Positions 43,677-54,200 of a DNA stretch of 64,000 nucleotides are shown here, piece after piece. Location: assembly GCA_036571765.1 (NCBI GenBank), contig BROE01000020.1:596497-660496 (forward strand), written 5' to 3'. Under the pieces are notes generated by a model. The model saw nothing but the letters and a program-made list of their open reading frames with translations, was not told the origin of the DNA and did not search any database. Both the position numbers and the translations under genes were made by a program. Source of the stretch: Plecoglossus altivelis (Eukaryota > Chordata > Actinopteri > Osmeriformes > Plecoglossidae). Position 1 is the stretch's first letter; each line of letters begins with the position of its first letter.

Positions 43677-43848
43677 TACATATAGAATGTTTCATTGATA
43701 TTTTTTAATCGATACTAAAGTAGTTCAGTTGCTTCTATATCCTTAACTAGCTGTTAATTTATCAATTGAATGGGTAACCTTATCCTTATGAATCATTCAA
43801 ATATTTGCCCCCCTGAGAGATTTGGCAAGAGCCGCCACTGCTTAAAAT

Positions 43849-45592
43849 CTAACATCCAGCAGTTTGTATTTTCTTTGCCTCCCATTTCAAATGCAACATT
43901 CGAATTACTAGACAACGAATCGTAACCTGAGAAAAGTGTATTTTGATGGGTATAGCTCCATAGACCTCCATTCATTATGCACAAGCATATGAGCACCCCC
44001 ATATGAAACCAGCAGAGGAACTGTGACCAGTTTAGAAGCTGGACGTCGTTTCCAAAGAGTGGGAGTTCTCACCTTATTAGACATTCTCTGATATATCCGA
44101 TGTCTTATCTGATATATTATTTAGTAGATCGAGTAGTAGTATTAAGTAGTAGCATCAAAGCTGTTCAGAGATTACATGTTTAGTGGGAATGTAGCCTAAA
44201 TACATAAATTAGGAACAGTTTTTTTTTATTAGATTTTTCTGAAAACTGTTTCAAGAATTTTCTTTATAGCTTGAATAAGGATGAATAAATGAAATAAAAG
44301 TTACTTGCAATCTAATTCAGCATGCAAATATATTTGTCATTGTTTTGAATTGTGTTATATATAATACAGTTAATATATTATAGCATGGAAAGTTATAACT
44401 ATTAAAAGAAGGGGGTGTACAGCTGTAAACAGCTGGCAAGCTTGAAGATACTTTTATTAGAAGAGAGGCTAAACTTTAAAATAAAGTCGTGAAATACCTC
44501 AGATTCTTTACTTCTCATGGCATGAAAGACACACACCACATAAACAAAAAAGTATAAAGGGTTCTCTGGTATGATGTTTTACAGTTTTATCCATACTGCA
44601 CCACCTGACTTAACATGGCCCACACCACTTGATATTGATTGTTATTTAGCAAACGCTTTTATTCAAAGAAACTTACAAGAAAGAGCTATATATAAAGTGT
44701 ATAGGTCAATGAAACAATGAGATAGACCAAAAAACATTGCTGGTAACTAAAACATTAATGCATCCTAATGCATCGAACCAAAAGAACATTTAGTAGTACA
44801 ATTAAACATGATCATCGAAAGGACTAGAGGGTCACTAACTGACATACCGTGCTCCGGGTACAGATCCAGATGCAATAAAATTTGGACATCAAAATCGGGT
44901 TGATATTCGAAACTAAAATTAGTATTGTAATTTAGTCATGGCCCAAGCTAGTTTTCATTGGTACGTGATTTCACTCTATACCCTTTTTTCCTGCTAGATG
45001 TGGTTTCTATCTTTTGTGTCCAATCCAGATGTCTAATTAGGACCTGTAATAATGTATTTACCATAGCAACTCAATCACTATACATTGGCAGCATCTCAAG
45101 GGTGTAGGTTTGGCCTCAGCTTTGGTAGAGACATCCCCACCACCACTCCAAGGCTGAGAAGTGAAATTTTACTGAGAAGATTGTGATTCTTTGTGCATTT
45201 AGTTTGGACATTAGCCTGTGGCGTTCATTGTAAAGTTAAATTAGCATCTCCTTGTGGAGAAAAATGTGTGCTCTCTGCACTGTCTAGGCTAGTCACATTA
45301 CATAAACAGAATATAGAAATGAAAGATTTCTCAGATCCAGTGTTCAACATGACAGCAAGATTCTAACTTAGTGTGCGTTAGCACCGCGAAGCTCCGCGAT
45401 CTGCTACAAACGGCGTGAGGTTGTTTACACCAGATGCGCATTTCTCTGCACCAGTCACTAAGCCTTTCCCTTCACAGCTGTCCTTTTTCAAATGCTGACA
45501 TGATACATAAACATGGCATTTGCAACATTTAGGAAACTTGTTATTCTAACAGCCGTCCTAACAGGATCCCATTATTGATTCTTCCTCACACT
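43849..45592. other. Intergenic AT-rich DNA
   Basis: No exon recognised. 44640-44690 (TTAGCAAACGCTTTTATTCA...ACTTACA) resembles a motif abundant in fish repeats. Nothing else to report. Confidence 0.45.
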
Positions 45593-46135
45593 GTATGCAC
45601 AATTATTAGGCTAGTGTGTATTAAGTAACTTAATAGTTGTATTAATCTGTATTACCTTTAATTCGTATTAGATTTAAGCACATCAGGTGATCTGTATTAG
45701 TGTAATTAGGGAGGGTGTGGCCTAAGAAGATCAACACCCTATATTGGTGTGTGCATAATTATTAGGAAGCTTCTTGTTGTGAGGCAAAATTGGCCAAAAA
45801 GATTTAACAGTATCTGAAAAGTCAAAACAGTCAAAAGTATTTTGGAGGGATGCAATATTAGGTAATTGTTAAGATAGTGTGATCACAGAACCATCAAACA
45901 GTTCGTTGCAAATAGTCAACAGGGTTGCAAGAAATGTGTTGAGAAATAACGCCAACTAACTGCCTGGGATTTGAGAAGAATCAAGCTTGAAGCTACCAGG
46001 AACCATGGATCCTCCAGTGAGGTCATATTCTAGAACTGCAACCTGGTTGAAGTGCCCAGAAGTACAAGGTGTTCTGTGCTGGTATTCTGGGGGAGAAATG
46101 GACGCCGTGAGCTTTGGACCAAAGACAAATAGGAA
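45593..46135 (+). mobile_element. Tc1/mariner-like transposon remnant
   Basis: GTATGCACAATTATTAGG at 45593 and GTGCATAATTATTAGG at 45751 are copies of a terminus in the same orientation. Downstream are transposase-like residues over several frames: HQTVRCK, STGLQEM, LTAWDLRRI-like, ATRNPWSSS-like and VPRSTRCSVL, the N-terminal DNA-binding half of a Tc1/mariner transposase. Strongly decayed, catalytic half missing. Confidence 0.6.
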
Positions 46136-46175
46136 CTAACTAAACTACCAAAACCCCCACACCGGGATCCTCCTA

Positions 46176-46270
46176 CTGCAGTCCTTGGAGCTGCTCTTCC
46201 TCCTGACTGGGCCACAGATCCTGTTCCTCTCTAATCTGTGGTGGCTCTGGGAGAGTGAGCTGCTGCACAT
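46176..46270 (-). pseudogene. Zinc-finger gene exon fragment (acidic linker start)
   Basis: Minus strand: CCCCCAG acceptor, then DVQQLTLPEPPQIREEQDLW and PSQEEEQLQGLQ, the start of the second coding exon of the zinc-finger family (compare 30837 and 55115). It stops where a 38-bp piece of LINE family A 3' UTR (46141-46178) is attached. Confidence 0.75.
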
Positions 46271-46676
46271 CTGGGGGAAGAATACTATGTTTGTGAGCTG
46301 GCCAACATTCATTACATCTACTGAAATTGTATGTATGTTGTATGTATTACAGCTAAAGTCAGACCACTTTGTGATCTTAGCACATTATGTTACACAAGTT
46401 CCTAACTGTTATGTTATTACTGCTAAATGTTACTTTGCAGTTACATAGCATTAAAAGGACAACATATCTTAACCAATTTTTACCCTTTCTGACTGTTTCT
46501 AGTGCTAGATAGGACTGTGTTACAATAGGACTACCTTTGTCATGACATGTTGGATTGATACTGTGAACCTTGTCATGATGCAACAGCACAGACCTTTCCA
46601 ATTTAGCTAACCCCTCACACATAACATGAAAATTCTACATCCAGCAGTTCACAACAAGACATTTTGAAAATCAAAC

Positions 46677-46981
46677 CCGCTCGGTACAACTTGATCTTGG
46701 GTTGAGTAAAAAAATCAAAAAGCCTTTGCAGCCGCATGCGCTCCTTCTCGCAACAGAGGATTTGTTCTTGGTACGCTTTTCAACAGCTGCAAAAATCTCC
46801 AAAGCCACCATTGTTAGTCTCTCACTAAGAAGTTCTCTGATCATGCCCGATTTGGACATTTTTACGTTCAAAGTCTCCCTGGAGAATATGGTATCTGACA
46901 TTTTAGACTGCAGTCCTTGGACCTTCTCTTCCTGTTCCTTTTTAATCTGTGGGGTCTCTGGAAAAGAGAGCTGCTGCACAT
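46677..46981 (-). pseudogene. Zinc-finger gene: linker and N-terminal module in one exon
   Basis: Minus strand, after a CCCCAG acceptor: DVQQLSFPETPQIKKEQEEK, VQGLQSKMSDTIFS, then without a break the N-terminal module KMSKSGMIRELLSERLTMVA, LEIFAAVEK. Two frame shifts follow (YQEQILCCEKERMRLQRLF in the next frame, then KIKLYRA and a GT donor at 46676-46675). The order linker-then-N-module suggests a fused or chained architecture. Together with 46176-46270 (next exon in that direction) it forms a minus-strand zinc-finger pseudogene without fingers. Confidence 0.7.
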
Positions 46982-47144
46982 CTGGGGAAAGAAGAAAGGA
47001 GATGCACTCAGTTGAATATATAGTGAACCGTTTCTGGCTTGGACCTGGCAAATACGCTGTTATAATAACAATCCACCGTGGAACAAGTGCTCTTTTAAAG
47101 GGAGTGTGAGCTGACGATCTGATTGGTTTGTTGTTTGTCTCTTT

Positions 47145-47385
47145 GAAGGTCAGAATGACCCACAACAGTTTGATGCACACCCATGCACACCCACAATGAG
47201 AAATTTTGATTGCATGTGCTTGATTAAACTCAAATAAAACAATTTTTTTCAGATTCGTGTGCAGCATGGCTGCACATTTCAGTGCCCAAAAGGGTACAAG
47301 GTAAAAATATTTCAGGATTGAAGGTGGGGCCTTATTGACCCTTAGGACAGGGTGAATTGCAAAATACGGAGAGCACGAGGGTTAA
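47145..47385 (-). mobile_element. piggyBac-type MITE
   Basis: Right end GGAGAGCACGAGGGTTAA (TTAA 47382-47385) is the inverse of the 35237 left end; the left end is CTTTGAAGGTCAGAATGACC with a mutated TTAA. Confidence 0.7.
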
Positions 47386-47454
47386 GTAAGGGTAGTGCCA
47401 AAAATGTTTTGTCACCGTTTGGCTTCCTAAAATGTATGTTCTACAGTGGTGAAA

Positions 47455-49410
47455 TAGTTTTTCTTAAGCTGCAAACCCTTTTACTTGCCCCGCGAGTTCG
47501 CATCGTTCATTCTGGTCGGAGTTTACCTGACACCGGGCCCGCACATGAAAGACGCACAGCGGGCACTCGCAGACCAGATCCTTAAAGTAGAGCGAATTCA
47601 CCCGGATGCAATACAATTCATCAACTGCCCCACCAGAGAGGGAAATACCCTAGATCAAAGCTACACCACAGCCAACAAAGCTTATCATGCAGTCTCTCGT
47701 GCAGCACTGGGACACTCCGACCACGCCATGATCCACCTGATTCCTGCATACAGGCAGAAACTTAAACTCTGCAAACCTGCAGCGAGGACACACAAACAGT
47801 GGTCCAGCGAGGCTGTGGAGGATCTCAGGGCTAATTTGGACTGCACTGACTGGGAAGTGTTTGCTGCTGCCACAAATGGCCTTGAAGAGCTCACTGAGGC
47901 TGTAACGTCGTACATCAGCTTCTATGAGGACTCCTGCATACTAATACTAATACTAATTTAGAATCAAATTTAAAGTCCTACTCCTAACATAAAAGTCCAT
48001 AAATGGCATGGCCCCTCACTACCTCAAAGATGTTGTAGTACCATATCATCCAGCCAGAGCACTTCGCTTCGAAAGCGCTGGACTATTGGTGGTCCCTCGA
48101 GTCTCCAAAAGCACAGTAGGAGGTCGAGCATTTAGCTACCAAGCTCCTGTGTTATGGAATCAGCTCCCTGTTCATGTTAAAGAGGCCGACTCAGTCTCTT
48201 TATTTAAGACCAGGCTTAAAGCATTTCTCTTCGAAATAGCTTATGGGCAGGGCATTAGCTAATATCGTAGTTCACTATAGTCTGTTCATCGCTGTACACA
48301 AGTTTCGATCCCTCCGAGGTGGGCTCTGTCCTGGATGCTGCCATGGCGATGACTTCACCCTACATGCCTCGCCTCGCCTAGCGACCTGATCTGTGGACCC
48401 GGGTGCTCCTCAACTGTCGGAGGTGCTTCGTATAACAGACGAACTGCTTTCCTCAGACCCACTTCACTGAATAGCCGAACTCTCCTCGCACTTGATGATC
48501 TAGATGAACCCTTCCTTCCGCCTGAGGGGTTCTTTTTTTACAGTCCATCTGCATATGGATGCACACCAGTCCTGGAACATCTACAGCCTGTCCGTCCGTG
48601 GGAGCAGGATCTCTCCTTCACTGTGGTTCTCCCCGAGGTTTCTACTTTTTCCCACAGGGTTTTTTGTAGTTTTTCCTTGCCGAGAAGGAGGGTCTAAGGA
48701 CAGGGGATGTTCCGGGACAGTCGTCCATTTGCTAAAATCATATGTACATTTTTATAATGTGGTTTTCTGTTTGTGTGATGGAATCCTTGTCGCCCTTCGA
48801 GGCAACTGTTGTTGTGATTTTGGGCGTTACAAAAATAAATTGAATTGAATTAAAACGAACCAAGGTGAGCTACAACAACAACAAACCCTGGTTTACAGCT
48901 AAACTCCCTCCCACCCTGGACTGCTTCAGCTACTCCCCTCTGGCAGGAGGCCGCGGTGCGGTCCATCAGGACCAAAACCTCTCGCCACAGAAACAGCTTC
49001 TACCCCTCTGCTATTGCCCTTTTCAACAGGGCCGAGGACTTAGTATGACATTGCCACAAACTACCAACACCCCAACACCCCCTTTCCGGGATCCTACTAC
49101 TGCACTCTGCACAAGCCACTTTAGCACATGACATGACAACGTAAAACTTACCACTGTGATTTTTCACTACTGTGTACAGTATATACCCCCCTCCCCCTGC
49201 ACTATATATACCACACTTACTATAGTTATATTATCCCCATCTGTACAGCTGGTGTCCACTTTTTATCTGATTTGTATTTTATCATAGATTTTTATTATAT
49301 TTCAATCTACCTTCATTATGTTCCATATATGTTCTATGTTTGCCCTTTCCTGCCACAGTAAATTCTGTGCTTATATATCTTGAACGGAGAATAAAACTGA
49401 TTTGAATTCT
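47455..49410 (+). mobile_element. LINE family A, copy 2 (internally deleted, interrupted)
   Basis: Begins in the endonuclease (PREFASFILVGVYLTPGPHM, 47485), skips the VLGDFN block by a deletion at about 47610, keeps HSDHAMIHLIP (catalytic SDH intact) and YISFYEDSCI, is interrupted by another LINE (47955-48852), resumes with NNNKPWFTAKL (48865-48905) and jumps to the C-terminal end and 3' UTR (48910-49410, AATAAAACTGATTTG). The RT domain is absent. Confidence 0.85.
47955..48852 (+). mobile_element. LINE 3' part nested in LINE family A
   Basis: Starts in the C-terminus (RIKFKVLLLT, stop, then NGMAPHYLKDVVVPYHPARA, GLLVVPRVSKSTVGGRAFSY, LWNQLPVHVKEADSVSLFKT), stop TAA after QGIS at 48260, 3' UTR to AAATTGAATTGAATT at 48852. 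The same UTR occurs alone at 39095-39484. Confidence 0.87.
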
Positions 49411-49679
49411 TACCAGTGTCTTGTATACAGCGCTGCAGCGAGCTGCACTGATGTAAAACCACACGTAATTATAATTTCACAAACACAAATCGTTTTTGTA
49501 ATCTAAAATGAATATTAATTTGTAAATTATTTAACAATGGCTAGCAAGTTAGCCACCATTAGCTTCACTTTACATGACAAAAGCATAACTCACACCTAAA
49601 CAGTGCAACGGAATGTGCAATCCAATACAAGCAACACAATCGTGACCAAGATTCATATAAGCTGACTATAAGGGTTGTT

Positions 49680-49796
49680 ATCAGGCTTCCATAGAGCTTG
49701 ATAACAACCCATTCATTAGAATCAGGTGTGCAACAGCAGGGAAACATCTAAAACCTTCAGGGAATGGCCCATGAGGACCAGGGTTTCCCACCCCTG
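49680..49796 (-). mobile_element. hAT-type MITE fragment
   Basis: The minus strand starts CAGGGGTGGGAAACCCTGGT and continues with CACACCTGATTCTAATGA and AAGCCTGATAACAA, as in the CAGGGGTGGGCAAC-type fish MITEs. The other end is not identified. Confidence 0.55.
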
Positions 49797-50249
49797 GGTT
49801 ACATGATCAAAAAGCTATTGACGTTTACATATTCACAAATTCGCTGAAGATAATGTGAGATAACAAATGGCCAAACTAAAGGCAATGCAGCATGACTGCA
49901 TACTTCAATAGTATGGACAGTATGGACAGGGATAGTTCAACATTATTTTGATGCTCATAATTCATGTTGTAGAAAAGCTAGTGAGTAGAGGAATTTGTTT
50001 ACGTTTAAACAAATGTTAAATAAAACAATAGGGCCAACTGGGCCTCCAAATACAGTAGCTGTTGAATATCGAATATCGAACTTCGAACCAACTTTACCAC
50101 AATCTTTAACCGGGGGTCGATTTGCTGCAAAAAAAAGTATTTTTTTTAAATAAATCACTTAAAAGCTGAAAATGTATCATTTGCCGAACCCTGCAATAAC
50201 AGACATTTAAAACAACACATAGAAATAGAGGTATACATTTCAAACATGT

Positions 50250-50431
50250 TTGTTGTAACTCGGGTCGAATAACAATGTCCAACAGCAGACGTAGCCGCGC
50301 GCTCTCCTCCTTGGACAGATCGATTTCCTCTTGGTACGCACCAAGCATTTGTTTTACTGACTGAGAAATCTCAAAACTCCCGCTGTAAATCGCTCATGGA
50401 GGAATATTCTAAACGCGTCTAGCTTAGACAT
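50250..50431 (-). pseudogene. Zinc-finger N-terminal exon with a frame shift, head-to-head with gene 2
   Basis: Minus strand from ATG 50431-50429: MSKLDAFRIFLHERFTAG, then after a shift of the frame near 50375 ISQSVKQMLGAYQEEIDLSK and EESARLRLLLDIVIRPEL. This is exon 1 of another zinc-finger gene, related to 51274-51466. As read, translation stops after about 25 codons. No second exon of matching type lies downstream on this strand until 46981-46677. It could be a pseudogene or carry a sequencing error. Confidence 0.7.
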
Positions 50432-51163
50432 TTTGGTTTCAAATAGCTCTTTTGTTCAAGGTAGCTCCTGTCCTAGTTGCTACCTCGTCCAGTAGATTTG
50501 TAACCTGTACCCAAAGCCAGGTAGAAAGAAATCGCTTACTGTTTTGACTTCTGATAACCTGAAGCTGTAAAGCCCTTTGCTGCCTCTCACAGGGCGTTTA
50601 CGGAAGATTTGTCATCGACAATTATCGGCTAGTATCCGTGGAGCTGGTGGAGTGTAGAAATGACGAGAAGACCCTCTGTTCAACTGAACGCGGAACAAGT
50701 CTCATCTACGCCCATAGACACTAACTCCGAGAATAAGTGACCGTTGAGACTGAGTGCATCAGTAAAAATGCAAGAGGGTGGTTCAGAATCTCTTTAAGTA
50801 TTTTAATATTTGGTTCTGTAAATATAACAAAATGTAATTAGCGACTACACACAAACATAGCACAATTTCAATATAATAATACTGAGTGATTCTCCCATTT
50901 AAATCGACTGTTGTTTTAAGAAATCACCTTGGTCGCAAATAAATCTCACAGGTCGACCGTGAATGCGACCCACCATAAAGCAATTAGCTACAAAGCTTGC
51001 TTCATGCACAGGCAAATTATTACTTAGGTTAGTATAGATTAGGCCCGACGAAAATAGTTTTTACAATGTACGATCTATATGCAGTCAAGCCACAAATTAT
51101 ACAAGTCCACCACAGCAGACGGCGCCATGATCTGGAATTTGGGAGAAGCCAGTGAACGACTCA
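50432..51163. other. Intergenic region between divergent zinc-finger exons
   Basis: 840 bp separate the two ATGs. No repeat recognised. It may act as a bidirectional promoter if the minus-strand gene is alive. Confidence 0.4.
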
Positions 51164-51192
51164 CCGGAACAGCTCGAGTTGTTTACATCCGG
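51164..51192 (+). promoter_or_regulatory. Paired ETS-like motifs upstream of zinc-finger gene 2
   Basis: CCGGAA at 51164-51169 and TCCGG at 51188-51192 (ACATCCGGCT), same order and spacing as before gene 1 (29387-29415), about 85-110 bases before the ATG. Confidence 0.5.
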
Positions 51193-51273
51193 CTGGAGAG
51201 AACGAGCGTCAAGGAAAAATTAAACTTCCTCGAGTTACAGATTCGTAAATTTTACACGTTTTTCACCACCAGA

Positions 51274-54200
51274 ATGTCTAAACTAGATGTGTTCAGGGAA
51301 TTTATCACTCAGCGATTAACAACGGCAGCTATGGAGATATTTAGCACCGCCGAAAAATCGTTTGCAGACTTCGAAGAGGAGATTTCTCGTTCCAAGGAAG
51401 AGAGCGCGCGTCTACAACGGTTGTTGGACATTGTTACCCAACCTGAAATCAAGCTTCACCGAACAGGTCAATAGCTACAGTTGATTATAATTTCCTGTGT
51501 TTATATTCATTTAATCTCATTTGATGTAGTGCAGTCAGAAAATGAGTACACACAGTATACACTTTAGCGTAAGAGGTCCCTTCATAGGTGCCATTACGAC
51601 TGTAAAAGTACCATTGCCTAGCACAACATGGTGAACTCATGTTACGTTTGATAAGATGATCAATTCAATGGCCACTTTCGCTACACGAACACACAAAACA
51701 CATTCACATGTGAGAGGTTAACACATTTATGTAACTCAAAACTCACATCCACACATGAAAGAAATTCACATGCGGAATTGAGCCATTAACATGTGTAACA
51801 TAACTTGGGTAGAGTTGGTAAAACATCTGTTAAAGCAGTGGAAGTTACAGGGCTGGGGGCGTGTGATCAACGCAGCATCACAGCCAGGTGGATGAATGGA
51901 CAGGAAAGAAAGGAACCCGCTGTTGTACGTCAGGGAGACTGATATCCTCTTGGTGACTAGATACAGCTTTGGCAGACTGTCACAGACCAATGTCCTCTTG
52001 GTGACTAGATCCAGCTTTGGCAGACTGCCACAGACCGATGTCTTTTTGGTGACTAGATCCAGCTTTGGCAGATTGTCACAGACCGATGTCCTCTAGGTGT
52101 CTAGATCCAGCTTTGGCAGACTGTCACAGACCGATGTCTTTTTGGTGACTAGATCCAGCTTTGGCAGACTGTCACAGACTGATGTCCTCTAGGTGTCTAG
52201 ATCCAGCTTTGGCAGACTGTCACAGACCGATGACCACTAGTGACCCGGTCCAATGTTGGCAGACGGGCGACCAGGCAGATGCTGCCAGCTCAAACCCAGG
52301 TTTGCACACCTGTAGCATACCATTTTTGCACCATTTTGCTTTGAAGTAAACCCTCAAGCCATAGTCCACTTTATTGTTCCGGGAGCATTTGATATCAGCA
52401 TAAAAGGGACAGCAAGCAGAGTAACTTCTATCTTCCAAACTAATACACTGAACAACACTACGCAATACTGGACTTGTCAATATATAAAGAACAACAACTG
52501 TTTTGCCTGGAAAACTGGATGTGTAAGACCCTTGAATGTTTATCCATTTAAATGGCTCCTTCTATAGACCTACTGATCTTAAAAACTTTCAGTTTGGGAT
52601 AGCATTAAATGCATTTTATATTATATAATCATGTCATCTGTGCCAAATTGTTGGGCACGCATGAAATTTTTCCAGAAAATGAGGTATTCTCAGCAGAAAG
52701 TATATGAATTAGACATGTTTTGCTAATGCACCATAGTTCTATTTATTCTTTGGTGTATTTGGATATAACAAAAAAACAGGAATAAAGAAATTCTTGACAA
52801 CCATTTCCACAACTCAAAGTGGGGCCGGACAAAATTATTGGCAGCCGCTTAACTGAATATTGTGGTTGGGCAACCGCTTTGGAAAAATAACTGCAATAGT
52901 CGTTCCCTATAAGTCATCAATAAGCTTCTTACTCTCTGCAGCACCCTGGTCAGCCCGGTTAAGTTTTGGAGCGGCTACTCATTGCTTTGTGCAACTGCTC
53001 CAGGCTCTCTCATATTGGATGTGGTGCGCTTTCCAACAGGTGGCACTTTTTAGATCTCGTCCAGCAGGTGTTCAAGTGGATTAAGCTGGATCGTTGGCTG
53101 GCACCATCAGAACTCGTCGGCATGCGGCTTTGGTTGGCCATCTGTCATTTCTGGGTGGCTTTTTGAGTATGTTTGGGGTCATTGGTCCTGCTGTGAAGAC
53201 CCATGATTGCTCGGACAGCAACCAGCTTTCTGCACTGGGCGGCGCTATTGCGACCAAAAATTGCCTTTGGTAATGCCTCAGATTTCTGATGCATGCAACC
53301 ACAGTTCACGACGCCCGGCAGTGGGCGAGATGGCAGGCAAACAACCAAAATCTTTTTGGAACCTACCCATATTTGACTGTAGGTAGGCTGGTGTTCTTTG
53401 CTTTGAGGCTTCATTACATTTTTGCGGTAAACGGTAGAAGATGTGGGCTTTACGCATAAAAGGGCTCTCATCGTTTGGGTCTTTGGTCCATAAGCGGTTT
53501 CCCAGAAGGAAGTTTGGCTTGCTCATGGGTACATCTTGGCAAACTGTAAAGGGTGCCAATAATTTTGTCCGGCCCATCTTTTGAGTTTTGTGTGAAATTG
53601 TGTCAAATTTGCTTTTTTTCCTGTTTTTTTTTGTGTTATTCCAATACACACAAAGGAAATAAACATGTGCATAGCAAAACATGTGTAATTTCAATACTTT
53701 TCTGTGAGAAATACCTCATTTTCTGGAAAAATGTCAGGGGTGCCAACAATTTTGGCCATGACTGTAAGTGTAAATGTTCATTGGTGATTTTTATTGGCTA
53801 ATGATTCATTTGACCCATGTTTAAAAATGCAAAATGCATCTCTTAGTCAGGTTTATCTGCTTTACAAAACATCGCTTATTTGCTATTGTAAAGTATTGTT
53901 TTCGCACTAAAATAATGGGGAATAAGGATCGACCTTATGCCATAGTCTACACACAAATTTATGTGAAACAAATACCCTCACATTGTTAAATTCTTGTCGT
54001 TTTGCATGGAATTATAGTCAAATCAGGTTTTGATTATACAAATCTACGTTCATATTTGGTTTTACACTTTTAAAACTTGACCCTGAATTCCGCTATGTTT
54101 GAATTAAGATTGGAAACTGAACAGTGTATTAAATATTGTGTAAAGATGTGTTTCATCTAATCACAGGTAACTTAGGTGAGTAAGATGGTGCAGACCTTAC

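Larger units (their letters stand above)
40489..43840 (+). mobile_element. hAT transposon with two nested insertions
   Basis: Inverted ends: CAGGGGCGGTTTCTTCATTA at 40489 and, reversed, CAGTGGCGGCTCTTGCCAAA at 43840. The flanking 8-mers CTTCAAAA (40481-40488) and CTTAAAAT (43841-43848) look like a diverged 8-bp target duplication, as expected for hAT. Inside are a SINE (40703-41121 with its duplication), a Tc1/mariner derivative (41260-42642) and a broken transposase gene (42835-43676). Confidence 0.82.

Noticed and set aside
51943..52230. Possible CRISPR-like array
   Set aside because: Units are contiguous 48-bp tandem copies without unique spacers, in vertebrate DNA.
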